From Pseudomonas spelaei (GTDB lineage: Bacteria; Pseudomonadota; Gammaproteobacteria; Pseudomonadales; Pseudomonadaceae), in contig NZ_WNNK01000034.1 of assembly GCF_009724245.1 (NCBI RefSeq), forward strand, positions 1-44,943: a stretch of DNA of 44,943 nt, read 5' to 3'. Position numbers and translations under genes: made by a program. Positions 1 through 7,069 of this stretch are shown here, one piece after another. The number at the start of each line of letters is the position of its first letter. Positions within the stretch are counted from its first letter, which is position 1. Below the pieces are notes generated by a model. That model was not told the origin of the DNA. It ran no database searches and was given only the letters and a program-made list of their open reading frames with translations.

Positions 1-175
1 GGTCAGAAAACGGCCAAATGCTGCCTTCCGCGACCGGCTGCAACCGACCCAGCGGACTGTCGCAAAAAAAAGTATAGCGGCCAATATGGAGGGGCAGCTA
101 TCGACCCGTATCGACCTTTACATCATCAATTTCAACGCACCTAGCTCCCTGAACCCCGCCTGGCGAAACGAACGA

Positions 176-1489
176 TCATTCATCGTGATCATCTATCTCC
201 AGAAAAAACTGCATCTCACGCGGAACAATAGCCTTGGTAACACCCAGCTTCCGATCACGTAAGTGATCGAAAAATTTGTCCTCTAGTTTCCCAGGTCCCT
301 CATTCAAGTTTTCACACAAAAACATGCTGCAATAGAGAGCACGAGCAGCTAGTGATCTCGCGACCTCAACGTGTTTACCAGTAACAGAGGAAACACCAGA
401 GTGGACTATTGAAGACCTCAAATCGTATGCTTCGCGGAGCATACGGTGCGCGTTTAGGCGTTGCTCGGCAGGGAAGCAAAGTAAAGATGAGAAGTCAGCA
501 AGCGTTGCTTTAATTGGGGAGCTTTTGTCTCGCGAAAATATAGATTCAATGGATATAACGTAAAATAGAAAGCTTGCCACCTTGTCGTCAGCGTTGAACG
601 CCATTGAGAAAAATTTAAATGCGTTCCGCATGCGGGAATACATGCTCTCCTTGGAAGAGTTCAAATGCTCAAAGAAAAAAACGAAATCGGGCTTTCTAAG
701 AAATTTTAGTAGCTCTTCACTCAATTCAAAGTTGAATGACAGCGACTTTGTGGTTGGGAATCTTCTGAATTCACCTGTTGTTTTGCTAAGAAGGAAAAAA
801 TGATTAACCGCCCCTGTATGGCCGAAGCCGGCGTCGGTACCTGTGAATAGGTTGGCGAAAACCTCTATCAGTCTACTTAGGGTTCTAAATTTTGACTCCA
901 CGCTAAAACGAAGACGATCCTCATCTCCATGAGCATCCACAGTTACCAAGATTTCGCGGGCGAGTGCTTCGTGTGAGGTCCGTGCTGCATGCATAAAGTC
1001 CGTCACGCTTACAGGGGGGAAATTGTGCTTTACGATTATCTTGTTGAGGAGCTTGGCAGAGGTTGCTGGCGGAGAAAAGGTGAACTCCCCCAACTTAAAT
1101 TGTCGCAAAAGAGGAGGCTTAATTAGATGAGGGAATCCAAATGGTTTTCTGAAGCCCAATGGGATGATCGCCAAATAGTCCCGCTGTCCGGTAGTCCCAA
1201 TTATTGCCTCCTCAAGCTTTTGAGCGAATTGCTCGGCGCTCAGCGGGGAGTGGTGATCAATTACAGCATAAACTATTTCGAGAACATAGAGCCAGTCTAA
1301 GTGGCGAGAAACATAACTTGATTTGAATATTGCCTTGAACAGTTCCTCATCTTCTTCCCAGTTGCCTGGGCGCTCGACACTCCCATCATAGCCATTTTGG
1401 CCTAATGCCTTATAATACGCCTCAAGGGGCTTCCGGATGGCGCGCGCTACTGCTTTTTTGTCAATAGTGATTTTGTCACGACCGTCCAT
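176..1489 (-). CDS. ApeA-type HEPN domain protein, candidate anti-phage ribonuclease
   Basis: 437 residues. The C-terminal third carries the signature of the Apea_HEPN family: an IESIF segment, a helical stretch, then YDLRSSIVHSG, in which R358 and H363 form the Rx4H pair that is catalytic in HEPN ribonucleases. The N-terminal 300 residues match nothing I recognise and may be a sensing region. The start is well supported: AAGGAAG lies five bases before ATG. It is the last gene of a minus-strand run, separated by 395 bases from the previous gene, so it may have its own promoter. Family knowledge: HEPN proteins commonly cleave RNA to stop growth of infected cells, and ApeA itself is an anti-phage protein. 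That this protein is defensive is inferred from the motif and neighbours. A/T-rich base composition unlike the window's core genes suggests transfer. Confidence 0.75.
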   Translation of the reverse strand: MDGRDKITIDKKAVARAIRKPLEAYYKALGQNGYDGSVERPGNWEEDEELFKAIFKSSYVSRHLDWLYVLEIVYAVIDHHSPLSAEQFAQKLEEAIIGTTGQRDYLAIIPLGFRKPFGFPHLIKPPLLRQFKLGEFTFSPPATSAKLLNKIIVKHNFPPVSVTDFMHAARTSHEALAREILVTVDAHGDEDRLRFSVESKFRTLSRLIEVFANLFTGTDAGFGHTGAVNHFFLLSKTTGEFRRFPTTKSLSFNFELSEELLKFLRKPDFVFFFEHLNSSKESMYSRMRNAFKFFSMAFNADDKVASFLFYVISIESIFSRDKSSPIKATLADFSSLLCFPAEQRLNAHRMLREAYDLRSSIVHSGVSSVTGKHVEVARSLAARALYCSMFLCENLNEGPGKLEDKFFDHLRDRKLGVTKAIVPREMQFFLEIDDHDE

Positions 1490-1884
1490 GATTTGCTTCC
1501 TTCATAGCTCAAAGATCTTGATATTTATCCGGAATGCCAGCCGTAGTTATCGATTTAAATGACATACTCGGTGAGCATTAAAAATGTACTAATTATTTGC
1601 TTAGGCTGGGAAAATCTCAGAACTCCGAGCCGATACGAGCTTGGGTGCGCCGAACATTTTCATAGTAATCGCTCGCGTGATGGCCAGCGAATTATACCAC
1701 TTAATTGTCAAGCTTATCTGTGCATCTCTACTAGGTGCCTATGACGGTCAGTAAGCATGTCTGAACCTCCGCTCTTGTTCGTTTGCTGCCTGTTCGGAAT
1801 GGCAGCAAACGATCAATGCTGGAAACTAATATTCAAATTCAGTGGCTGCGACGCAGTTCGCTGAGTTGACTGGCTAGACTGTTA
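1490..1884. other. 395-base intergenic stretch with one strong inverted repeat
   Basis: No convincing gene; the one 61-codon plus-strand frame lacks a ribosome binding site and a recognisable product. The stretch should contain the promoter of the HEPN gene at its left end and the 3' end of the preceding operon at its right end. Confidence 0.5.
1780..1811. repeat. 11-bp inverted repeat with 10-base loop
   Basis: CGTTTGCTGCC (1780-1790) and GGCAGCAAACG (1801-1811) are perfect reverse complements. It lies 74 bases downstream of the stop codon of the minus-strand gene ending at 1885. There is no T-run on either side, so it is not a textbook Rho-independent terminator; an RNA-stabilising hairpin or a protein-binding palindrome is equally possible. 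Confidence 0.6.
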
Positions 1885-2793
1885 CTAAAGGCCAATTGCT
1901 GTTTGAATTGCCTTAGCTGCGACGGTGGCTCCAATCTTCGTTGCCACGTCAAGCGCCCACTTCCCAGCGGATTTCAAATGCTCCAATGCCCCTGCGCCAT
2001 CCTGTCTCTTCGCCGCGTTCTCCGCTGCACCAATGCTAGCAACTGCCTGGTCGTGTTCGACTTCGGTAGCTTGATTACGCATTGAATTGCGAAGTGTCGC
2101 AAGCTCCGCAGTAAGCGCAGGTAGATCGAGATTGGATGCTGCTTGTTGCATTACTTGGTTAAATGTATTGTTTTCCGCTTTGGCGTTGGGCCCGATCGCA
2201 CCAACCTGCCCTGTTACGTTGTACTGGTCACCCATAGAAATCTCCTGAGAAATGAACTGCTGAACAAAAACCTGATTATGTTTTGGAAACAAACGCTTAT
2301 TGGCATCAATTTCTTTTGAATTGAAATCATGGACTTGATTGTAAACACTACAATCTAAAAAGTGGCAGGGAGATATAAAGCCCCACTCATATCGCCAATC
2401 GTTGGGGTTTTTTTCCCTTTCAGCAATCCTGCGCCCGCAGTCGCTATCAATTTCATCTACGTATTTCGCCAAGTAGCTTGCGTAGTAATGAAGATAAGCG
2501 AAAGTAACCTCAGGGCAAAAATTTGAAAAAACGCTCCAGTTTCCTTGAATGCCATGTATGCAAGTTTCCTCTTCAGCAATAACTGGTAGCAGCTCGGAGC
2601 TAGCCCAAAAAGCATCCAAAGACGCTTTTTTATCATCGTTTATAGAGGTGATGATTCTTGCTTCGCCAAGCATATATATGCTCGCATAGTATCTTGGGCA
2701 TTTATGTACATTTGCGTAGGGGCACGAGGCGGGAGCATTTTTCTCTGAGCTTTTGCTTCTGTACCATGAAGAATCAGGGATGGTGATAGGCAT
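1885..2793 (-). CDS. Cys-rich N-terminal protein with shared GAIGPNA C-terminal domain
   Basis: 302 residues, family not recognised by name. The N-terminal half is cysteine-rich, with CPYANVHKCPRYY at residues 24-36 and further cysteines, one in an SPCHFLDC motif, suggesting a metal-binding or redox module. From about residue 189 it carries a domain found almost unchanged at the end of the next gene: a strand-like QYNVTGQVGAIGPNA motif, then predicted helices (LRNSMRNQATEVEHDQAV, GALEHLKSAGKWALDVA) and a C-terminal IQTAI. ATG is preceded by CAGGAC at seven bases. It follows the 2831-4183 gene by 37 bases on the same strand, so they are probably co-transcribed. I infer that the shared end is an interaction or adaptor domain joining different N-terminal modules to one partner. 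Function unknown. Confidence 0.8.
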   Translation of the reverse strand: MPITIPDSSWYRSKSSEKNAPASCPYANVHKCPRYYASIYMLGEARIITSINDDKKASLDAFWASSELLPVIAEEETCIHGIQGNWSVFSNFCPEVTFAYLHYYASYLAKYVDEIDSDCGRRIAEREKNPNDWRYEWGFISPCHFLDCSVYNQVHDFNSKEIDANKRLFPKHNQVFVQQFISQEISMGDQYNVTGQVGAIGPNAKAENNTFNQVMQQAASNLDLPALTAELATLRNSMRNQATEVEHDQAVASIGAAENAAKRQDGAGALEHLKSAGKWALDVATKIGATVAAKAIQTAIGL

Positions 2794-2830
2794 TGCTAAT
2801 GTCCTGGAAAAATCTAACTATAGATATTTG

Positions 2831-4183
2831 CTACAGATCAATTGCTGTTTGAATTGCCTTAGCCGCGACATTGGTTCCAATATTCGTTGCCACATCGAAT
2901 GCCCACTTTCCAGCAGATTTCAAATGTTCCAATGCCCCTGCGCCATCTTGTTTTTTCGCCGAGCTCTCCGCAGCGCCAATGCTAGCAACCGCCTGGTCGT
3001 GTTCGATTTCGGTAGCTTGATTACGCATTGAGTTGCGAAGTATCGCAAGCTCCGTAGCAAGCGCAGGTAGGTCGAGACCGCATGCCGCTTGTTGTAAGAC
3101 TTGGGTGAACGTATTGTTTACAGCTTGGGCGTTAGGGCCGATTGCTCCGACTTGTCCTGTTACGTTGTATTGATCATTGGAAATGAACTGAAAAACAACT
3201 TGTTTAGGCTGCGGAGACGAGGATTCATGAGCGCTGATGTTTTCTGAGATTGGAGTTAAGTTTAATTCGTTCCCCTGCTCTAGCTCATGTCGGATACTAA
3301 ATTCGCTCGTCAATAGCCCCCACATTCGCTGAGCAGAAATGCTATCAGGTAAAAAATATTTTGCATCATTAATGATTGGTTCAATGATCTTGCCAGAGAT
3401 AAAATCAGACTTTAAATCTCGTTTAATTGCGCATGCAAATTCCATTAATGAGGACGCGTTTTTAAAACGTTGAATATTCCCTTCAATTTGATTGGTACTA
3501 CAGTGAGGTGGCAAGTAGGAAAGAACTCCTTGCCTATCTATTAGCACCAATGTTTTATCGATTCGATGGATCTTGTTTTTTTGGATAACCGAATCAACTA
3601 TGTCTGATTCTTCGATAGTGTGACGCGTTAGGATTTCGACTAGACGATGTAACGTATCTTCCGCCTCGCTACCTAAATTCATAATTTGAATGGCTGGAAA
3701 GATTTTAGGGGGCGCGGAAAGTTTTTTTATACTAGCGGTGCCGGTAGTAGTGATCGCAAGAATTTCAGAAACGAATTTAAACAACCCATGATGGGATTTA
3801 ATATCTTGCAGGCCGGCAATGGTAGCAAGGCATTCGACATCAAAAGCCTGTACTTTTACTGAAGCGCAAATGCAAGATAAATATCTTCGCAAGCTTACTG
3901 TTACTTGAAGGCGTTGTTGTACCTGCTCAAAAAAAACTGTGAAGGTAAATTGTTTTCCTTCAACACCTAGCTCGCTCTTCGACGACCGCAATGCGTGATG
4001 AAAGTTCTTTGTTGGCTCAAGTGTTGTGGGCGCGTAAGGGACGCGTGGATTGCCTCCAAGCGTACGCAAAAAAGAGCTAGCCCCTTTGATATTGAAAAGC
4101 GGGTTAGCCAGCCTAGTTTTTTCAATCCCTTGTGGGGAAAGACTGGAGAAGATTTTCCAACCTAATTCGACATGGTATGACAC
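2831..4183 (-). CDS. Unknown protein with shared GAIGPNA C-terminal domain
   Basis: 450 residues beginning with GTG; GAAGG lies eight bases upstream and no in-frame ATG is better placed. Residues 1-330 match no family I know and are unrelated to the N-terminus of the neighbouring 302-residue protein. Residues about 337-450 are roughly 80% identical to that neighbour's end by my alignment, including QYNVTGQVGAIGPNA and HDQAVASIGAAE. No membrane segment, Walker motif or obvious nuclease motif is visible. The high identity over about 340 bases, with no similarity before it, points to a recent C-terminal duplication or to selection for one common binding partner. A tRNA-like hairpin array lies 18 bases upstream of the start, possibly in its leader. 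Confidence 0.8.
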   Translation of the reverse strand: MSYHVELGWKIFSSLSPQGIEKTRLANPLFNIKGASSFLRTLGGNPRVPYAPTTLEPTKNFHHALRSSKSELGVEGKQFTFTVFFEQVQQRLQVTVSLRRYLSCICASVKVQAFDVECLATIAGLQDIKSHHGLFKFVSEILAITTTGTASIKKLSAPPKIFPAIQIMNLGSEAEDTLHRLVEILTRHTIEESDIVDSVIQKNKIHRIDKTLVLIDRQGVLSYLPPHCSTNQIEGNIQRFKNASSLMEFACAIKRDLKSDFISGKIIEPIINDAKYFLPDSISAQRMWGLLTSEFSIRHELEQGNELNLTPISENISAHESSSPQPKQVVFQFISNDQYNVTGQVGAIGPNAQAVNNTFTQVLQQAACGLDLPALATELAILRNSMRNQATEIEHDQAVASIGAAESSAKKQDGAGALEHLKSAGKWAFDVATNIGTNVAAKAIQTAIDL

Positions 4184-4201
4184 ATTTCAAACCTTCATTG
4201 G

Positions 4202-4296
4202 GTTGGCGAGGGAGGAGTCGAACCTCCTTGTTCTAGCAACCTAGAATCTGTCGGCTCAATGTCTCCAAAGCGCCGTCCACACAGCCCGCCGCCGAC
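4202..4296 (-). ncRNA. tRNA-like structured RNA, perhaps a degenerate tRNA
   Basis: On the minus strand three elements follow each other: outer arms GTCGGC (4296-4291) and GCCGAC (4255-4250), a hairpin TTCTAG-GTTG-CTAGAA (4246-4231), and a perfect tRNA-type T-arm, GGAGG-TTCGACT-CCTCC (4227-4211), followed by CTCGCCA. CTCGCC can pair with GGCGGG near 4290. No normal anticodon arm or D-arm can be drawn: the loop between the arms of the middle hairpin is four bases and the D-loop would be 16. It may be a decayed tRNA, an island-borne tRNA mimic, or the leader of the gene starting at 4183. Confidence is low that it is a functional tRNA. Confidence 0.35.
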
Positions 4297-4297
4297 G

Positions 4298-4325
4298 AGA
4301 ATATCACGCCAGTATTTGTAAACAA
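4298..4325 (-). promoter_or_regulatory. Possible sigma70 promoter for the tRNA-like RNA and downstream operon
   Basis: Minus-strand TTGTTT (4325-4320) and TATTCT (4303-4298) are separated by 16 bases, matching 4/6 and 5/6 consensus positions. Transcription would begin near 4291, at the start of the tRNA-like element, and run into the genes at 4183 and 2793. Confidence 0.35.
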
Positions 4326-4343
4326 TATGAATTGTCCTCAAAT

Positions 4344-4590
4344 TTGTTGACACATCCGGATGACAGCACTTGGCCGTCTGCTGCCTGTTACCACGGGCAG
4401 CTTTTGGCGGATTCAGCCTATTCTCTACGGTCGAATGCGCTTATGAAGGCACGGAAGAGCGCAATTTCCCCGCGTGCGCCTTTCGAATTTTTTCGAAAGG
4501 CAGTCTGAAGCTTGGCACCAATCATTGAAAACTAAAGCTCCATTTCAGCTATCCATTCCAGTGCATCAACACCAATATTGTTGACACATC
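4344..4590. repeat. 13-bp direct repeat bracketing a gene-free segment
   Basis: TTGTTGACACATC occurs at 4344-4356 and again at 4578-4590, the second copy running over the stop codon of the HEPN gene ending at 4589. The 221 bases between hold no gene. Could be the footprint of a lost small element or a recombination product. Confidence 0.5.
4478..4501. terminator. Hairpin with T4 loop, possible terminator of the HEPN gene
   Basis: GCCTTTCGAA (4478-4487), loop TTTT, TTCGAAAGGC (4492-4501): a perfect 10-bp stem about 90 bases beyond the stop of the 4589-5479 gene. No long T-run follows, so termination is uncertain. Confidence 0.35.
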
Positions 4591-5479
4591 AATCTTCGCC
4601 TGCTTCGGCCAATATGGGCCCTTCTAGGTCATCATCCGCGACTGGCAGAGCGGCAGGTGCCGCTGCGTCATTCGCTACCGCAGGCACCCGTCGTGCCTCA
4701 GGAGTCGGGATGCGGTTGCAAATTATCTCGTCCATAGCGGTTACCATGTCTTCCAACGCTTTAATCCATCGCTTGACCTTAACCTCGTCAATATCTTGGA
4801 TGCGGTTTGCCTGATTGTAATCTCCGGCATGAACGATCTCATGGCGTCGAATGATGAGGTCCCCCACCCGGCTCTTGATGTGAGCCTGACGAGTCTTCCT
4901 GAAAGCGGCGTCAGTTAGCTTATTTAATCGATACACAAGAAATACGGAGTCGATGACGTCAAATCGCTGGGTGGTATATTGAGCGTAATATGATCGTACT
5001 AAATTGCGTATACGACGGTAGGGGCGCTCCATAGTCAGAAGGCTTAATGCTTCACGCGTATCTAGGCCTGCTTTCAAAAGCAGTTCAACCAGCGAGTCGT
5101 CGGGGCGCTGCCTTTTAAGGTACGTGGCTAGCTTTTCGACGAACACGTCGGTCACATAGGCGTCCAGAGCCGCCACTGCAAGCACGACCGCTCCGCGGAT
5201 TATATCCTTGGGAGCTGACGGGACGTTTTCATCCGCCGCGTTCATCGTGTGGATCGTCGTATAGGCGTCTACTAATGTTTCGCAACGCCTGGCGGTCTTA
5301 TGGAATTTTGCAAAAGCTTTCGATGCCATCCTTGCCTCAGTTACTGCTTTGAAAGGCGTCATATTGACATCATTCAAAATGCAGCCGCTAGCACAGACGT
5401 CACTCTTGTCAGGTGCCACTTCCGGCGACAACGTCGCTGATGCCTCGAAAGGCCCGGGTTCGATTCCACAGAAAGCCAT
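4589..5479 (-). CDS. RiboL-PSP-like HEPN protein, candidate RNase toxin
   Basis: Up to 296 residues. A helical core (IIRGAVVLAVAALDAYVTDVF) leads to RRHEIVHAGD, where R212 and H217 form the Rx4H motif; the layout matches the RiboL-PSP-HEPN family of predicted ribonucleases. The last 40 residues are an Ala/Asp/Glu-rich tail. Start uncertain: the first ATG (5479) lacks a Shine-Dalgarno sequence, whereas the ATG at 5329 has GAGG five bases upstream, giving 246 residues; 5362 is also possible. No MNT nucleotidyltransferase antitoxin, the usual partner of short HEPN toxins, is adjacent. It lies on the same strand as, and 405 bases upstream of, the shared-C-terminal-domain gene, so it may start the defence-like block. 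Role inferred. Confidence 0.7.
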   Translation of the reverse strand: MAFCGIEPGPFEASATLSPEVAPDKSDVCASGCILNDVNMTPFKAVTEARMASKAFAKFHKTARRCETLVDAYTTIHTMNAADENVPSAPKDIIRGAVVLAVAALDAYVTDVFVEKLATYLKRQRPDDSLVELLLKAGLDTREALSLLTMERPYRRIRNLVRSYYAQYTTQRFDVIDSVFLVYRLNKLTDAAFRKTRQAHIKSRVGDLIIRRHEIVHAGDYNQANRIQDIDEVKVKRWIKALEDMVTAMDEIICNRIPTPEARRVPAVANDAAAPAALPVADDDLEGPILAEAGED

Positions 5480-5783
5480 AACTAGCTGATTTATTTATAG
5501 TTACTAGTTGGGGTACGCCAAATTTTCCACAGACTTCCAGACCCGCAGAAAACCTAGCCCCGCCGACCACTACCGTTCGTCTGGTGCCGCACCATACAAA
5601 ACGAAGCCCTCGCAGAAATGCGGGGGCTTTGTTGTTTCTGGGGCGTGCGTTGCTGCGCTCCCCCCTCCGCGCCGCGCCTTCGTGGCGATCCGACCGCATG
5701 CTCCGTGAGCTTCGTCTTTTAGGCAGTCTTATTCTGTGCGAAAAATGAATCGGTCTCCGTTTCCCGATAGAAGTTTTCCGCGA
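5480..5783. other. Intergenic stretch between accessory block and SH3b gene
   Basis: About 300 bases without a credible gene. It holds the bidirectional terminator at 5605-5628 and should hold the promoter of the HEPN gene at its left end. A sharp change in base composition (A/T-rich to G/C-rich) takes place here, so this is the likely right boundary of the island. Confidence 0.4.
5605..5628. terminator. Bidirectional Rho-independent terminator
   Basis: AGCCCTCGCA, loop GAAA, TGCGGGGGCT (10-bp stem, one G-T pair) followed by TTGTTGTTT on plus and TCGTTTTG on minus. It insulates the island from the SH3b gene. Confidence 0.7.
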
Positions 5784-6338
5784 TCACACCCCGTACCGCT
5801 TATTACCACCAGAGGTGATGCAATACCGTCCACCTCGCGGGCCAATACACACACTGCCCGACGAACATGAGCATGACGCCCCATAGCTGGGTGATGCCTG
5901 CCGATACTGTTTAGGCGCGCTTGAAGGCGGAGGTGTAGGACGTTTCGAGGCAATGTAGCAAGCCGCACCATCACAAAGATTCTTAGACGACAGCCACCTA
6001 GCCGGTTGCCCGTCGGCGCTTACTCGAACCCACTCATTCTGTCTCTCGTACACATGAATTTGTTCTCCACGTTTCAGACTAGAGACCACTTTACCGGCTG
6101 GCCGGTCGCGCTGGTTGAGCTTATCTGCGTTTACAAATTGATAGCTCTCAGGCTGAGGCGAAGGCACCAAAGGTTTGGCCACAGAGGGAGCCGGAGTTGA
6201 AAGAAGCCCTTGAGAGGACGTAGCCACGCTAACAGCAGGTTCCGGCGCAGTGGGTGTCTTTTTACCGAACAGCCAAAAAACTGCGACCAGGATGATGAGT
6301 GGAAAAAACCAGGGCTGAGACTTCTTGCGCATATCCAT
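5784..6338 (-). CDS. Membrane-anchored SH3b protein with GPRGGRY tail
   Basis: 184 residues from ATG at 6338. An N-terminal hydrophobic segment (FFPLIILVAVFWLF, residues 11-24) anchors it, a Pro/Ser/Ala linker follows, then a bacterial SH3 domain (FVNADKLNQRDRPAGKVVSS ... RGEQIHVYERQNEWVRV) as found in proteins that touch peptidoglycan. The C-terminus has a Cys-rich SCSCSSGSVC stretch and ends with GPRGGRYCITSGGNKRYG, a basic tail motif that I recall from the ends of various bacterial and phage nuclease-like proteins. The first possible ATG (6365) lacks a ribosome site; the pair at 6338 and 6332 follows GAGAG. Probably periplasmic-facing. No operon partner. Confidence 0.75.
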   Translation of the reverse strand: MDMRKKSQPWFFPLIILVAVFWLFGKKTPTAPEPAVSVATSSQGLLSTPAPSVAKPLVPSPQPESYQFVNADKLNQRDRPAGKVVSSLKRGEQIHVYERQNEWVRVSADGQPARWLSSKNLCDGAACYIASKRPTPPPSSAPKQYRQASPSYGASCSCSSGSVCIGPRGGRYCITSGGNKRYGV

Positions 6339-6600
6339 TGCTCTCGAGTGATGGCACAAATACAAAAATGTGCCATCAAGGTAGGCGACTTTTAGCGCCT
6401 ACACAAAGTGCAGATATGTCCTGCTCAGGAAAAGGCGCCGGATCCATTTTCTCAAGTTGCACCCCTCCCCCCACCACGCTAACCTCCCTCCCGTCGCTGC
6501 CAATTCAGCGACCGGGCCTGAGAACCCGACATGATGCAGGCGCACCAGCGCCCCCAACCACGATTTGCAGGCGTTTTTTTATGCCGGTAGTTTCGTGCAA
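6339..6600. other. Leader region upstream of the C4-type RNA
   Basis: No supported gene. A T7 run at 6574-6580 sits close before the C4-type RNA. CGGG and CCCG at 6513-6527 flank CCTGAGAA, the same word as the downstream 'b' block at 6685-6692, which may be meaningful for the antisense circuit described below. Confidence 0.4.
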
Positions 6601-6676
6601 TGGCGGCTGTGCGTGGGAGACCTTCGGGTCTGCCGGGTTCCTGTATCTCCGGTTCTCAGCCTGCGCACAGCTGCCA
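6601..6676 (+). ncRNA. C4-type antisense RNA
   Basis: Closing stem TGGCGGCTGTGCG (6601-6613) pairs with CGCACAGCTGCCA (6664-6676), 13 bp with one G-U. Inside, AGACC-TTCG-GGTCT (6618-6631) forms a tetraloop hairpin, then GCCGGGTTCC. This is the look of C4 antisense RNAs of phages P1/P7 and many prophages. Two blocks also pair with the sequence just downstream, as C4 a'/b' pair with a/b: GTGGGAGACC (6613-6622) with GGTAGCTCTCAC (6700-6711, two-base bulge), and GTTCTCAG (6652-6659) with CTGAGAAC (6686-6693). Both targets lie just before the leader ORF's GGGAG. Family assignment is from memory of the consensus; the pairings are read directly. Confidence 0.6.
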
Positions 6677-6731
6677 CCCATTCGCCTGAGAACGAACGTG
6701 GTAGCTCTCACCTGATATGGGAGTTTTACCG

Positions 6732-6791
6732 ATGCGCGCTCCAGATCCGTCCGATAGCTGCCCAACCCGCAACAGGGGTGGCGCCCAATGA
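6732..6791 (+). CDS. 19-codon leader ORF coupled to the DUF3077 gene
   Basis: ATG at 6732 follows GGGAG (6719-6723) at eight bases and encodes MRAPDPSDSCPTRNRGGAQ. Its TGA overlaps the ATG of the DUF3077 gene (ATGA), an arrangement typical of translational coupling. It occupies the position of the small icd-type ORF after C4 RNA in phage P1. The peptide itself resembles nothing I know; its translation may matter more than its sequence. Confidence 0.5.
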   Translation: MRAPDPSDSCPTRNRGGAQ

Positions 6792-7069
6792 CCAAACCCG
6801 AAAGCCTTACCACCCTTGGCCTTACGCCGTTCTCCTTTCACGCTGACCAACCCTTGTTCCGCGTTAACAGTGGCGTTCCCATTTCCACTGCCCTGACTCA
6901 CGTTTCCGACTTGCTCCACGTCGCCAAGCTGCTCGCCGAAGACGCGGCCATGACTAAACACACCGATCGCTATGCCTGGGCTTCGCATTTCTTGCAGGAG
7001 ATGAGTAAGGCGGTGATCGACGATGTGGTGAAGGTGCTGGCTTCGCCGGGCAATAGTGTCTGCGAATAG
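6788..7069 (+). CDS. DUF3077 family protein
   Basis: 93 residues. The sequence TTLGLTPFSFHADQPLFRVN, followed by a helical SDLLHVAKLLAEDAAM and EMSKAVIDDVVKVL, is characteristic of DUF3077, a small pseudomonad family of unknown function. No signal peptide or membrane segment. Its start overlaps the leader ORF's stop, and GGGGTGG precedes it. It is probably controlled through the C4-type RNA upstream. The last 32 codons recur as a decayed copy at 13585-13680, and the 200 bases after the stop are repeated there too. A role in phage-derived immunity or host control is conceivable from the C4 context but is not shown. Confidence 0.75.
   Translation: MTKPESLTTLGLTPFSFHADQPLFRVNSGVPISTALTHVSDLLHVAKLLAEDAAMTKHTDRYAWASHFLQEMSKAVIDDVVKVLASPGNSVCE

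Noticed and set aside
1..175. Left edge of the window
   Set aside because: No gene, repeat or RNA structure could be supported in the 175 bases before the first gene.
1559..1744. 61-codon plus-strand frame between the island genes
   Set aside because: No ribosome site, no recognisable domain, and length expected by chance in A/T-rich DNA.
5440..5480. GGGTTCGATTCC resembling a tRNA T-loop on the plus strand
   Set aside because: The flanks CCCGG and CACAG do not pair, no acceptor or anticodon stem can be drawn, and the sequence lies within the possible start of the HEPN gene.
6299..6846. Several frames of 90-140 codons over the C4-type RNA region
   Set aside because: They cross the structured RNA in conflicting frames on both strands; such frames are commonly over-annotated in C4 loci.
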